Part shown: piece after piece, positions 34,643 through 43,603 of the stretch
Layout of the letters: each line of letters begins with the position of its first letter
How positions within the stretch are numbered: the stretch's first letter is position 1
Source of the DNA: Parasedimentitalea psychrophila
Lineage (GTDB): Bacteria > Pseudomonadota > Alphaproteobacteria > Rhodobacterales > Rhodobacteraceae
NCBI RefSeq assembly: GCF_030285785.1
Contig: NZ_CP127247.1
Location: 3,309,501-3,373,500, forward strand
Length of the DNA stretch: 64,000 nucleotides
Reading direction: 5' to 3'
Translations under genes and position numbers: made by a program
Notes under the pieces: model-generated
Told to the model about the DNA's origin: nothing
The model's database searches: none
What the model saw: only the letters and a program-made list of their open reading frames with translations

Positions 34643-35341
34643 TCAGGCGCTCATCTGGTTGTGTTTGCGCGCAACAAAGTCTTTGGCCATCTCCACCGCA
34701 ACAGCCGCGTCGCGGCAATAGCCGTCAGCGCCAATCGCCTTGCCAAACTCTTCGTTGAGCGGCGCGCCGCCAACCAGAATGATATAATCGTCGCGTTTGC
34801 CCTGTTCGATCAGCGTGTCGATGACCACTTTCATGTAAGGCATGGTGGTGGTCAGCAAAGCGGACATGCCGAGAATATCAGCCTTTTCCCGCTCCAGCGC
34901 TTCGATGTAGTTTTCTACAGGATTGTTGATCCCCAGATCCACCACTTCAAAGCCGGCGCCTTCCATCATCATCGACACAAGGTTTTTGCCGATGTCGTGG
35001 ATGTCGCCTTTGACCGTTCCGATCACCATTTTGCCAACCTGGGGCGCGCCGGTCGCCGCCAGCAGCGGTTTCAGGATGGCCATGCCACCTTTCATCGCGT
35101 TTGCCGACAACAGAACCTCGGGCACAAACAGGATGCCGTCGCGGAAATCGGCACCAACGATGGTCATACCGCTGACCAGCGCCTCGGTGAGGACTTTGTA
35201 GGGCGTCCACTCGCGGGCCAGAAGGATATTGACACCCTCTTCGATTTCTTCGCGCAGACCATCATAAAGATCGTCAAACATCTGCTGGACAAGTTCTTCG
35301 TCGTCCAGTTCCGCCAGGATGATGTCTTCTTCTTCTGACAT
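34643..35341 (-). CDS. Corrinoid (B12-binding) protein, component of a split methionine synthase
   Basis: A 232-residue protein. The N-terminal helical cap domain (~residues 15-100) is followed by a cobalamin-binding domain with the signature GDIHDIGKN, whose His replaces dimethylbenzimidazole at cobalt, plus the later GMSALLTTTMPYM and LVGGAPL loops. Stand-alone corrinoid proteins of this type work with separate methyltransferases. A homocysteine methyltransferase gene lies 1.4 kb upstream on the same strand. Together they resemble the MetH system known to be split into separate proteins in some Rhodobacteraceae. Trimethylamine or methanol-type use is the alternative, but no substrate-specific methyltransferase is near. 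Confidence 0.85.
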   Translation of the reverse strand: MSEEEDIILAELDDEELVQQMFDDLYDGLREEIEEGVNILLAREWTPYKVLTEALVSGMTIVGADFRDGILFVPEVLLSANAMKGGMAILKPLLAATGAPQVGKMVIGTVKGDIHDIGKNLVSMMMEGAGFEVVDLGINNPVENYIEALEREKADILGMSALLTTTMPYMKVVIDTLIEQGKRDDYIILVGGAPLNEEFGKAIGADGYCRDAAVAVEMAKDFVARKHNQMSA

Positions 35342-35528
35342 GGGTGTCTTCCTTGACTTAAGTCGGGGGGCTGCCCCGGTGTGGCCGTGTTCCTGTCCCT
35401 TTTTGCCAAAAGGTCGCGAGGGAACTGCAATATTTGCGACACTGCCATGGCGTGAACCGACTTATAGGCGCAAAAACATCAAAATAATAATGAAGATTTC
35501 ACATGGAGATCTTCGGTTTGGTGATTTT

Positions 35529-35543
35529 GTTCTATTTTTGTTC
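35529..35543. promoter_or_regulatory. LexA (SOS) box before the radical SAM gene
   Basis: GTTC-TATTTTT-GTTC matches the alphaproteobacterial LexA site GTTC-N7-GTTC exactly. It lies 25 bases before the ATG at 35569, where bound repressor would cover the promoter. The rest of the 227-base gap is AT-rich and shared with the divergent corrinoid gene. Confidence 0.6.
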
Positions 35544-35568
35544 TCATTTGTGTGGCATGTAGGGGGCC

Positions 35569-36648
35569 ATGCAGAGCCAAGACCGAACCAAGATCAGAAT
35601 CCATACGGCCCGGGCTGCGCTAAGCAACCAAGCTGGGCGTTTTGACCTGTCGTGCGAGACGATTGAAGATGGCTGGGTTTCCGAGCCGGACGCATCCCGT
35701 GTTGCGACTGAGATTCGTCAGGAGGCGGCCCGGACCATCATCAGTTACAACCGATCGCCGGATTTGCCCTTTGACCGGTCTCTCAATCCATACCGGGGGT
35801 GTGAACACGGGTGCATCTATTGTTTTGCGCGCCCGACCCATGCCTATCTCGGGCTGTCTGCCGGATTGGATTTTGAGACCAAACTGGTGGCGCGGCCGAA
35901 TGCGCCAGAGCTGCTGCGTCAGGAGCTGCGGGCCGGCAAGTACCGGGTGGCTCCCTTGGCCATTGGCACCAATACAGATCCCTACCAGCCGATCGAGAAG
36001 CAGCAATTGGTCATGCGCCGCTGCTTGCAGGTGCTGAGCGAATTTAACCATCCCGTAGCGGTGATCACCAAGGGGGCGTTGATTGAACGGGATATCGATA
36101 TTCTGGCGCCAATGGCGGCCAGGGGGCTGGTCCGGGTAGGGGTTTCGGTGACGACACTGGATCCTGATCTTTCCCGCCGGATGGAACCTCGGGTGCCAAC
36201 CCCAACCCGGCGGCTGGCGACCATCCGGCGGCTCAGCGAGGCCGGAATACCGGTGCGGATCATGGTGGCCCCGGTGGTGCCGGGGCTGACGGATCACGAG
36301 ATCGAAGCGCTGTTGGCTGCGGGCTCCGAGGCTGGCGCCGATGCGGCCAGCTGGATCATGCTGCGGCTGCCGCGTGAGGTATCGGAGCTGTGGCAACAAT
36401 GGCTGGCGGAGCATGAGCCGGGACGGGCCGCCAAAGTGATGGCTCGGCTGCGAGAGATGCATGGGGGGCGGGATTATGATCCGCGTTGGGGGCAACGTAT
36501 GCGCGGCGAGGGAGAATATGCCCGGATGATCGGACATAGGTTCAAGACTGCATGCAGAAAGCTGGGGTTGCAGGAGAAAACGGCAGAGCTGCGGTGTGAT
36601 TTGTTTTCCAGCCCGGCCCAAGTTGGCGATCAACTGTCGTTCTTCTAA
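35569..36648 (+). CDS. PA0069-family (SplB-like) radical SAM protein
   Basis: A 359-residue radical SAM enzyme. The [4Fe-4S] cysteines form CEHGCIYC (Cys78, Cys82, Cys85) after NPYRG, the exact pattern of the PA0069/SplB-like group related to spore photoproduct lyase. A later GTNTDPYQPIE segment and TKGALIERD are family hallmarks. The substrate of the family is unknown, but a DNA-damage link is supported here by the LexA box in its promoter. The start ATG follows AGGGGGCC. It is convergent with the homocysteine methyltransferase gene. Confidence 0.88.
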   Translation: MQSQDRTKIRIHTARAALSNQAGRFDLSCETIEDGWVSEPDASRVATEIRQEAARTIISYNRSPDLPFDRSLNPYRGCEHGCIYCFARPTHAYLGLSAGLDFETKLVARPNAPELLRQELRAGKYRVAPLAIGTNTDPYQPIEKQQLVMRRCLQVLSEFNHPVAVITKGALIERDIDILAPMAARGLVRVGVSVTTLDPDLSRRMEPRVPTPTRRLATIRRLSEAGIPVRIMVAPVVPGLTDHEIEALLAAGSEAGADAASWIMLRLPREVSELWQQWLAEHEPGRAAKVMARLREMHGGRDYDPRWGQRMRGEGEYARMIGHRFKTACRKLGLQEKTAELRCDLFSSPAQVGDQLSFF

Positions 36649-36726
36649 CGCCTGTCGCGGTGGCTTTGGGGCGGCCGTGGGGCGCTGTTATTGGTGGCGG
36701 CATTGACGCGCAAACTGCGCCGCCAG

Positions 36727-36769
36727 AGCAATGTCACCGCAGCCCTATATCGCTGCGATGACATTTGCT
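36727..36769 (-). terminator. Long imperfect hairpin at the 3' end of the homocysteine methyltransferase gene
   Basis: The arm AGCAATGTCACCGCAGC (36727-36743) pairs with GCTGCGATGACATTTGCT (36752-36769) with one bulged base and one mismatch, giving about 16 base pairs around an 8-base loop. It abuts the stop codon of the minus-strand gene and lies in the convergent gap with the radical SAM gene. There is no T-run. It probably acts in termination or 3'-end protection. Confidence 0.5.
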
Positions 36770-36770
36770 G

Positions 36771-37784
36771 TTAGCTTTTGCGGCGTCCGCGGCGCTCGCG
36801 TACGGGGGCGACGTCGTCACCGGTGCCGTCGCCGGCCGAGGAAAACGGGCCAAGGGCATCGACAATTTTCTCCAGCGTCGGGCGCGCTGCGCGCGGTTGC
36901 GTATCCAGCGCCTCGCGCATGGCACGCAGGTGGTCGGGCAGGGTGCCACAGCAGCCACCAATGATCTTGGCACCGCTGTCACGGGCCATGACCGCATATT
37001 CGCCCATCAGTGCAGGCGTGCCATCATAGTGAATGTGGCCATCAACATATTTGGGAATACCCGCGTTCCCTTTTGAGATGATCGCACGTTCGGTTCCCTG
37101 AGCGGCAAAGCCCAGGACGGTGCGCAGAATATCCGAGGCGCCGGTGCCGCAGTTGGCGCCAAAGGCCAGCGGCTTATTGTCGATGTGTTCGACCAGATCA
37201 GCCAGCGCGGATGAGGTCACGCCCATCATGGTGCGACCGGCGGTGTCAAAGCTCATGGTGCCGCACCAGGGCATGTCGGCCAGGGCAAAGGCCTCGGCTG
37301 CGGCCCGGAATTCTTCGGGGGCTGAGATGGTTTCCAGCCACAAAACGTCAACACCGCCAGCTTTCAGACCTTCGGCCTGTTCGTGAAACATTTCAACCGC
37401 CAGGGCATGGCTCAGTTCGCCGACCGGCTGCATGATCTCACCTGTTGGGCCGACCGAGCCGGCCACGGCAATCTGACGGGCGGATTTGTCGGCAACTTCG
37501 CGGCCCAGCTCGGCGCCGATCCGGTTCAGTTCAAACACCCGATCCTGGGCGTTATGCAGTTTCAGCCGCGCGGTGGTGCCGCCAAAGGTATTGGTCAGGA
37601 ACAGGTCGCTGCCTGCGTCAACCGCACCTTGATAGAGCGCTTTGATCTTGGCGGGCTTGTCCACGTTCCACAATTCTGGTGCATCACCCGCTTGCAGGCC
37701 CATGTTGAACAGGGTGGTGCCGGTGGCGCCATCGGCGAGCAGTACATCTTTGCTGTTGAGCAAATCAATAAAGGTATTGGTCAT
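36771..37784 (-). CDS. bmt: Homocysteine S-methyltransferase (betaine-homocysteine methyltransferase family)
   Basis: A 337-residue Hcy-binding (MetH module 1 / BHMT) domain. It begins LLADGATGTTLFNMGL. The Zn-binding cysteines are in GANCGTG and GGCCGT, and LTNTFGGT is conserved. In roseobacters such proteins act as the homocysteine half of a split methionine synthase or as betaine-dependent enzymes. The corrinoid gene nearby favours the former. About 30 charged residues at the C-terminus are extra. The ATG at 37784 is chosen by family N-terminus and AGGA nine bases upstream. Confidence 0.88.
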   Translation of the reverse strand: MTNTFIDLLNSKDVLLADGATGTTLFNMGLQAGDAPELWNVDKPAKIKALYQGAVDAGSDLFLTNTFGGTTARLKLHNAQDRVFELNRIGAELGREVADKSARQIAVAGSVGPTGEIMQPVGELSHALAVEMFHEQAEGLKAGGVDVLWLETISAPEEFRAAAEAFALADMPWCGTMSFDTAGRTMMGVTSSALADLVEHIDNKPLAFGANCGTGASDILRTVLGFAAQGTERAIISKGNAGIPKYVDGHIHYDGTPALMGEYAVMARDSGAKIIGGCCGTLPDHLRAMREALDTQPRAARPTLEKIVDALGPFSSAGDGTGDDVAPVRERRGRRKS

Positions 37785-38105
37785 GTCTGGTATCCTGTGA
37801 ACGCTGGGGCAAGACCCCGAACCGCATCGGTGGTTCAATTATCTTTGATGTCCTGTGTCACGCAGCTGCCGACAAGGCAAATTCATTTTGCTCATCTTCA
37901 TTATGAGGCGCCGGTTTTCACCACCCCGGGGCCGGAGCGATTGGCAGCGACGCGCCGACCTTTGGCGGATCAAAGCTCGGGCTGGGAGGAGGGGGCAAGC
38001 GTTTGGCCAGTGAGACACGGAATTGCAGAGTCCGTTGCCGACTTTGGGCGTGGTGCCATCCGCCTTTTGGGCGGTGACCGCGGGTTTCGCAACGAACTGG
38101 CAGGG
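37785..38105. other. 321-base gap without a recognised gene, upstream of the homocysteine methyltransferase gene
   Basis: The stretch is the presumed leader of the minus-strand methyltransferase gene. A small hairpin (GGGG-TCTTG-CCCC on the minus strand) lies some 20-30 bases before its ATG. I looked for B12, SAM and SAH riboswitch signatures and found none convincing. No coding region with family features is present on either strand. Confidence 0.3.
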
Positions 38106-38423
38106 CTAGCTGGCTTCTGACAGGATTTGCTGTTGCGCAGCGGGCAACAGGGCCGCGCGTTTTTGCCGGATCTCATCCGAGGTCACATGTCCCTGAAGAT
38201 CGGCCGTTACTTTGCGCACCACATCCTCATGGTCGGCGTCCTCGACACTGGCGGTGACCAGGGCGTTGGCATAGGTTTCGGCGGCAACGCCGGATTTCCC
38301 CATTTTTTCGGCAGCCCAAAGGCCCAGCATTTTGTTGCATCGCGCCTGCGCTTTGAACTGCATCTCTTCGTCGCGGGCAAATTTTGCCTCAAACGCTTGT
38401 TCACGTTCATCAAATGTAGTCAT
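38106..38423 (-). CDS. DUF1476 protein, F1-ATPase inhibitor zeta subunit
   Basis: A 105-residue soluble helical protein, beginning MTTFDEREQAFEAKFARDEE, the hallmark of the alphaproteobacterial zeta subunit. In Paracoccus this protein inserts its N-terminal helix into F1 to block ATP hydrolysis. Length and the LGLWAAEKMG helix agree. It is a single gene, divergent from purC, with no ATP synthase genes nearby, which is usual. Confidence 0.92.
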   Translation of the reverse strand: MTTFDEREQAFEAKFARDEEMQFKAQARCNKMLGLWAAEKMGKSGVAAETYANALVTASVEDADHEDVVRKVTADLQGHVTSDEIRQKRAALLPAAQQQILSEAS

Positions 38424-38589
38424 GCGGCTTCGCCTTATTTAAGAGTGAAATCCTATAGTTCTGATACTAGCCCCGCAACGCATCGGTACAAGGGTGCGCG
38501 GGTCGCTTGCGGCACTGGCGGGCTTGCTCTATGAGGGCGGCATATCCGGGATTCACTCATCCTCACCAGGCTTACCTGAAAGGCTGTCC

Positions 38590-39351
38590 ATGGCGCGTCG
38601 CAAAAAAATATACGAAGGCAAGGCCAAAACTCTGTATGAAGGCCCCGAGCCGGGAACTCTGGTGCAGTATTTCAAAGACGATGCCACTGCTTTCAACGCC
38701 GAGAAAAAAGCCACTATCGAAGGCAAGGGCGTTCTGAACAACCTGCTCAGCGAATATTTCATGGTCGGGCTGGGGCAAATCGGCGTTCCAACCCATTTTA
38801 TCAAACGTTTGAATATGCGTGAGCAGTTGATCCGCTCTTGTGAGATTGTGCCGCTGGAAGTGATCGTGCGCAATTATGCCGCTGGCAGCCTGTCAAAACG
38901 GCTGGGCATCGACGAAGGCACCCAGTTGCCGCGTCCGATTGTCGAGTTCTGTTACAAGGATGACGCCCTGGGCGATCCTTTGGTCAGCGAAGAGCATATT
39001 GCGGCCTTTGGCTGGGCCAGTCAGCAGGATATGGATGATATCCTGAGCATGACCCTGCGGGTCAATGATTTCATGTCCGGTGTGATGCTGGCTGTTGGCA
39101 TTCGCCTGATCGATTTCAAGATTGAGTTCGGCCGGGTTTATGAGGGTGACTTTCAGCGCTTGGTTGTGGCTGATGAAATCAGCCCTGACAGCTGCCGTTT
39201 GTGGGACATCGAGACCGGTCGGAAGCTCGACAAGGATGTGTTCCGCCGTGATCTTGGCAGCCTGACGGATGCCTATTCGGAAGTGGCGCGGCGATTGGGT
39301 TTGATGCCGAACACGCCGCCCAAATCCGGCAAGCCGACACTGGTCAACTAA
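38590..39351 (+). CDS. purC: Phosphoribosylaminoimidazole-succinocarboxamide synthase
   Basis: A 253-residue SAICAR synthetase. Family segments: [13 protein letters not shown], the FKDDATAFN loop, [11 protein letters not shown] with the substrate-binding Arg, and DFKIEFG near the ATP site. ATG at 38590 has AGG six bases upstream, and the length is standard. purS follows 90 bases later, then purQ. Confidence 0.97.
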   Translation: MARRKKIYEGKAKTLYEGPEPGTLVQYFKDDATAFNAEKKATIEGKGVLNNLLSEYFMVGLGQIGVPTHFIKRLNMREQLIRSCEIVPLEVIVRNYAAGSLSKRLGIDEGTQLPRPIVEFCYKDDALGDPLVSEEHIAAFGWASQQDMDDILSMTLRVNDFMSGVMLAVGIRLIDFKIEFGRVYEGDFQRLVVADEISPDSCRLWDIETGRKLDKDVFRRDLGSLTDAYSEVARRLGLMPNTPPKSGKPTLVN

Positions 39352-39441
39352 CGTCCAGCCCTCGGACTGGGGGTTGGAATATGAGTATTTTTGGCAAAAA
39401 GAAGCTCTTGGGCTTTGCCACTGCAACCGAGGAATGACGCG

Positions 39442-39672
39442 ATGAAGGCACGTGTGCATGTGATGCTGAAAGAGGGAGTTCTGGATCCGCAGGGGGAGGC
39501 CGTGCGCCATGCCCTGGGGGCGATGGGCTTTGACAAGGTGACCGGCGTGCGTCAGGGCAAGGTGATTGATCTGACCCTGGCTGCGGACTCGAGCGAGGCA
39601 GATGTGACGGACATGTGTGAAAAGCTGCTGGCCAATACGGTGATCGAATCCTACAGCATCGAGTTGCTGTGA
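39442..39672 (+). CDS. purS: Phosphoribosylformylglycinamidine synthase subunit PurS
   Basis: A 76-residue small subunit ([18 protein letters not shown]) of the three-part FGAM synthase that bridges PurQ and PurL. GAGGA lies eight bases before the ATG. It overlaps purQ by one base. purL is not in the window immediately after purQ. Confidence 0.95.
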   Translation: MKARVHVMLKEGVLDPQGEAVRHALGAMGFDKVTGVRQGKVIDLTLAADSSEADVTDMCEKLLANTVIESYSIELL

Positions 39673-40340
39673 TGAAGGCGGCGGTTGTTGTGTTCCCCGG
39701 CTCGAACTGCGATCGCGATCTGGCGGTTGCCTTTGAGCGCGCCGGTTTTGAGGTGGCGATGGTCTGGCACAAGGAGAGCGCGCTTCCCGCAGGGGTAGAT
39801 ATCGTTGGTGTGCCGGGTGGGTTTTCCTATGGCGACTATCTGCGCTGTGGCGCGATTGCGGCGCAGTCTCCGATTTGCAAGGCCGTGGTGGAACATGCAA
39901 ATCGCGGTGGCTATGTGATCGGCATCTGCAACGGTTTTCAGGTGTTAACTGAGACCGGTGTTCTGCCCGGTGCATTGCTGCGCAATGCGGGGCTGAAATA
40001 TATCTGCCGCAGCGTTGATTTGAAGGTCACAACTGCCGACAGCGTCTTCACCGAAGGCTATTGTGCCGGGGATGTGATCAGCGTGCCCATTGCCCATCAT
40101 GACGGCAATTACTTTGCCGATGCGGAAACCATTGCGAAGCTGCAGGGCGAGGATCGGATTGCCTTTACCTATTGCGATAACCCCAATGGCGCGATGGCCG
40201 ATATCGCGGGTATCTTGTCGCAGAACCGCCGGGTTCTGGGGATGATGCCGCACCCTGAACGGGCCGCAGATGCAGCCCACGGTGGCACCGATGGGGTGGC
40301 AGTGTTCCGCGCATTGGCGGGTATCGTTGCTACGGCGTGA
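39672..40340 (+). CDS. purQ: Phosphoribosylformylglycinamidine synthase subunit PurQ (glutaminase)
   Basis: A 222-residue class I glutamine amidotransferase. It begins [15 protein letters not shown], the nucleophilic Cys sits in GICNGFQVL, and the His-Glu pair is in MMPHPERA. It supplies ammonia to PurL. The ATG at 39672 forms a TGATG overlap with purS, so coupling is likely; a GTG one codon earlier is possible. Confidence 0.96.
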   Translation: MKAAVVVFPGSNCDRDLAVAFERAGFEVAMVWHKESALPAGVDIVGVPGGFSYGDYLRCGAIAAQSPICKAVVEHANRGGYVIGICNGFQVLTETGVLPGALLRNAGLKYICRSVDLKVTTADSVFTEGYCAGDVISVPIAHHDGNYFADAETIAKLQGEDRIAFTYCDNPNGAMADIAGILSQNRRVLGMMPHPERAADAAHGGTDGVAVFRALAGIVATA

Positions 40341-40376
40341 CTTGTGATGCCGGGGCGGTCAGCGTAGATTTGCGTC

Positions 40377-42149
40377 ATGACTGCCCCAGATACTCTTCCC
40401 CAAAAATCTGACACCAGCCCTCCCTCCCAGACATTTTCCTGGAAAGTGCGGCTGGCCTTGGCGTTGTTGCTGATGGTGGTGGCGGTCACGGTGTGGCAAA
40501 CCAACCGGTTGCTGTCCAACCGGTTCACCCAGGCCACCCGGAACCGGGCCGAATTACGGCTGGCCCTTTACTCTGGCAACCTGTTGAGCGAACTGCGCCA
40601 GAATGCGATTGTGCCGCAGCTCTTGGCGCGGGATCAGACCTTGATTTCAGCGCTGCAGTCCAATGATTTCTCTTTATCCACCCAGCGGCTGATCTCGTTT
40701 GTCGATGAAATCGGCGCCGCGTCGCTCATGCTGTTGTCGCAAGACGGGCGCACCGTGGCGGCAACGGATCGGCTCCGTCTGGGGGAGCTTCACCGCAGCG
40801 CACCCTATTTTGTCGATGCGGTGCGGGCCAATACCACGGTGTTTTCGGTGATCGAGCGAGAGGCCGGCGGCTACCGGTTTACCTATGCACGGCGTCTGGA
40901 GGATTCCTCAGAAGTGTTGGGGGTGATTGTTGTCGAGGTGGACTTGCAGAAGTTCGAGCGCGCCTGGGCGGGGATTTCGGATGCGGTCATGGTCAGCGAC
41001 AGCTTGGGCACCATTGTTCTGGCGACGGAATCACGTTGGCGCGGATTGAGCGAAGAGGATGCGCTGACGCTGCAGACACCGCAGGGGGCGATTCAGCGGG
41101 CGATCCGGGCGACGACAGATTGGACTGTATTGCCCGCAGATGCCTATCTTCAGGGTGAGGCGGTGATGCGGATTACCAACCGTATTCAATTCCGCGGCTG
41201 GCGGATGACCTCTTATACCACCTATGCCTCTATCCGGGAGCGGGTGAATGCCGTTTTGGCACTGGAAATAATGGGGTTTGCGATATTCCTGGCACTGGGA
41301 TTTTATACGCTGAGCCGACGAAGCGCGCTGCGTATGGTGTTGTTTCAGCGCGAGTCGGCAGAGCTTCGTGTGTTGAACACCCGTTTGCAGCGGGAAGTTG
41401 CCGAACGTGAAAGAGTGCAGCAAACCCTTGCGGTGGCCGAGCAAAGCCTGGCGCAGAGCTCGAAACTGGCGGCACTTGGGGAAATGTCGGCGGCTGTCAG
41501 CCACGAATTAAATCAACCTTTGGCGGCGATGAAAACCTATTTGGCCGGGGCGCGATTGCTGCTGGGCCGTAATCGTCCTGACGAGGCTTTGGTCTCCTTT
41601 GGGCGGATTGATGATCTGATTGAGCGGATGGGGGCCATTACCCGGCAGTTGAAATCTTATGCGCGCAAGGGTAGCGATACGTTTGTCCCGGTCAACTTGG
41701 GGGATGCGCTGGCCTCTAGCTTGTCGATGATGGAGCCACAGTTGCGTCAGCGCCATGTCAGGATTGCCCGCGTGTTGCCGGATAGCCCGGTCTATGTGAT
41801 GGGCGACCAGATGCGTATCGAACAGGTGATGGTGAACCTCTTGCGAAACGCGTTGGACGCCACCAAGTCAGTGGTAGACCCTGAGATCGAAATCATTCTC
41901 GCTGGCGGGGAAACTGCTATCCTGGCAGTGCGCGACAACGGAGCGGGGATCGAAGACTTTGGCGAGTTGTTTGAGCCCTTTTATACCACCAAGCTGCCAG
42001 GAGACGGGGTTGGGCTTGGGCTTGCCATCTCGTCCGGGATCGTCAACGACCTTGGCGGACGGCTGACCGCCCGCAATGGCGAGAACGGCGGCGCGGTGTT
42101 TGAAATGCAATTGCCGATCCTGGTGGACGGGGTCGAAGCCGCTGAATAG
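40377..42149 (+). CDS. dctB: DctB-like sensor histidine kinase
   Basis: A 590-residue membrane kinase. Transmembrane helices lie near residues 26-43 and 296-315, enclosing a ~250-residue periplasmic double-PAS/Cache sensor. A coiled linker leads to the HisKA domain with His376 in AVSHELNQP. N box NLLRNALDA, G1 DNGAGI and G2 GVGLGLAIS complete the ATPase. This is the DctB architecture for sensing C4-dicarboxylates. The regulator gene follows 27 bases later. No dctPQM transporter is in the window, so the ligand is not certain. Confidence 0.88.
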   Translation: MTAPDTLPQKSDTSPPSQTFSWKVRLALALLLMVVAVTVWQTNRLLSNRFTQATRNRAELRLALYSGNLLSELRQNAIVPQLLARDQTLISALQSNDFSLSTQRLISFVDEIGAASLMLLSQDGRTVAATDRLRLGELHRSAPYFVDAVRANTTVFSVIEREAGGYRFTYARRLEDSSEVLGVIVVEVDLQKFERAWAGISDAVMVSDSLGTIVLATESRWRGLSEEDALTLQTPQGAIQRAIRATTDWTVLPADAYLQGEAVMRITNRIQFRGWRMTSYTTYASIRERVNAVLALEIMGFAIFLALGFYTLSRRSALRMVLFQRESAELRVLNTRLQREVAERERVQQTLAVAEQSLAQSSKLAALGEMSAAVSHELNQPLAAMKTYLAGARLLLGRNRPDEALVSFGRIDDLIERMGAITRQLKSYARKGSDTFVPVNLGDALASSLSMMEPQLRQRHVRIARVLPDSPVYVMGDQMRIEQVMVNLLRNALDATKSVVDPEIEIILAGGETAILAVRDNGAGIEDFGELFEPFYTTKLPGDGVGLGLAISSGIVNDLGGRLTARNGENGGAVFEMQLPILVDGVEAAE

Positions 42150-42176
42150 ACGCGGCGAGTTTGAGGAGGATAGATT

Positions 42177-43511
42177 ATGGCCCAGGCCATGAAGATCGCG
42201 ATTGTCGACGACGAGCAGGATATGCGCCAGTCGATCAGCCAGTGGCTGGCCTTGTCAGGCTATGACACAGAAACATTTGCCAGCGCCGAAGAGGCGCTAA
42301 AGGTGCTGAGCGCCGATTACCCCGGCATTGTGATTTCCGATATCAAAATGCCGGGCATGGACGGGATGCAATTCCTGAAGAAATTGATGGGCAGCGACAG
42401 CGCCCTGCCAGTGATCATGATCACCGGTCACGGCGATGTGCCGATGGCGGTGGAGGCGATGCGGGTCGGGGCCTTTGATTTCCTTGAGAAACCGTTCAAC
42501 CCGGACCGAATGTCAGAGCTTGCCAAACGAGCGACCGGGGCCCGGCGTCTGGTGCTCGACAACCGGGTGCTGCGCCGTGAACTGTCGGATGGCACCCAGA
42601 TCATGAAAAAGCTGATCGGCGCCAGTCCGGTGATGGATCGGTTGAAAGAGGATATTCTGGACCTTGGCCAGGCCGACGGTCACGTGATGATCGACGGGGA
42701 AACGGGCACTGGTAAAACTTTGGTGGCGCATGCTTTGCACGCTGTTGGCAGCCGGGCCGGTAAGAAGTTTGTATTGGTCAGCTGTGCGGCGCTGGAAGAG
42801 GAGGCGCTGTCCAGACGGTTGTTTGGACCGATGATGCCGGAAGATTCGCTGTTACCGGCCATCGAAGAGGCGCGCGGTGGCACATTGGTATTGGAAGATA
42901 TTGATGCGCTGACCGAGCCCTTGCAGGGCAAGTTGCTCAGCGTGATCAATGAGCAGGGCACCCCAGGCGAAACCCGCATCGTTGCGATCTCAAACCTGCA
43001 AGAGGCGGGTAAGACCTGTGAGGATGCCTTGCGACCGGATTTGTTTTATCGTCTGGCCGCATTGCGTATCACGGTGCCGCCGTTGCGGCAGCGCGGCGAG
43101 GACATTCTGACCCTGTTTATGCGGCTCTCTGAACAGTTTTCCGAGGAATACGGCTGTGAGGCCCCCAAGGTCTCGGCGCAAGAAGCGGCGCAATTGCTGC
43201 AGGCGCCCTGGCCGGGCAATGTGCGCCAGTTGATCAATATTGCCGAACGGGCGGTGTTGCAGGCGCGGCGCGGCTCTGGGACCATTGCCTCGCTCCTGAT
43301 GTCCGATCACGAGGAAATGCAACCGGTGATGACAACCGAGGGCAAGCCGCTGAAGGAATACGTAGAAGCCTTTGAGCGGATGTTGATCGACAATACAATG
43401 CGCCGCCACAAGGGCTCGATCGCATCGGTGATGGAAGAGCTCTGCCTGCCGCGCCGGACTTTGAATGAAAAAATGGCCAAATATGGTTTGCAACGGTCCG
43501 ACTATCTCTGA
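42177..43511 (+). CDS. dctD: DctD-like response regulator lacking the GAFTGA loop
   Basis: A 444-residue NtrC-family regulator. A receiver domain (Asp55 in ISDIKMPGMDG), an AAA+ domain with Walker A GETGTGKT (174-181), and a C-terminal Fis-type HTH (GSIASVMEELCLPRRTLNEKM). The GAFTGA loop required to contact sigma-54 is missing: after Leu215-Phe-Gly the sequence runs into PMMPEDSLLP, about five residues shorter than usual. Walker B reads LVLEDI instead of LDEI. It may therefore act with sigma-70, as known for R. capsulatus NtrC. GAGGAGG precedes the ATG. Confidence 0.87.
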   Translation: MAQAMKIAIVDDEQDMRQSISQWLALSGYDTETFASAEEALKVLSADYPGIVISDIKMPGMDGMQFLKKLMGSDSALPVIMITGHGDVPMAVEAMRVGAFDFLEKPFNPDRMSELAKRATGARRLVLDNRVLRRELSDGTQIMKKLIGASPVMDRLKEDILDLGQADGHVMIDGETGTGKTLVAHALHAVGSRAGKKFVLVSCAALEEEALSRRLFGPMMPEDSLLPAIEEARGGTLVLEDIDALTEPLQGKLLSVINEQGTPGETRIVAISNLQEAGKTCEDALRPDLFYRLAALRITVPPLRQRGEDILTLFMRLSEQFSEEYGCEAPKVSAQEAAQLLQAPWPGNVRQLINIAERAVLQARRGSGTIASLLMSDHEEMQPVMTTEGKPLKEYVEAFERMLIDNTMRRHKGSIASVMEELCLPRRTLNEKMAKYGLQRSDYL

Positions 43512-43576
43512 GGCGAGCTGTCCACAGGGCGACTGACAAGGTGCGGGTCTCGCTGACAGCACCGAAACACGGGCGT

Positions 43577-43603
43577 ACAAGCGAAGAAATTCGCTTGTTT
43601 TTT
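43577..43603 (+). terminator. Intrinsic terminator after dctBD
   Basis: ACAAGCGAA (43577-43585) pairs perfectly with TTCGCTTGT (43590-43598) around a GAAA tetraloop, followed by TTTTT to 43603. It lies 65 bases after the dctD stop. This is a textbook rho-independent terminator. Confidence 0.9.

Noticed and set aside
37785-38105. SAM, SAH or cobalamin riboswitch
   Set aside because: Conserved cores of these classes could not be found on the relevant strand by eye.
37383-38120. 245-codon plus-strand frame
   Set aside because: Most of it is antisense to the homocysteine methyltransferase gene, with shadow-frame composition.
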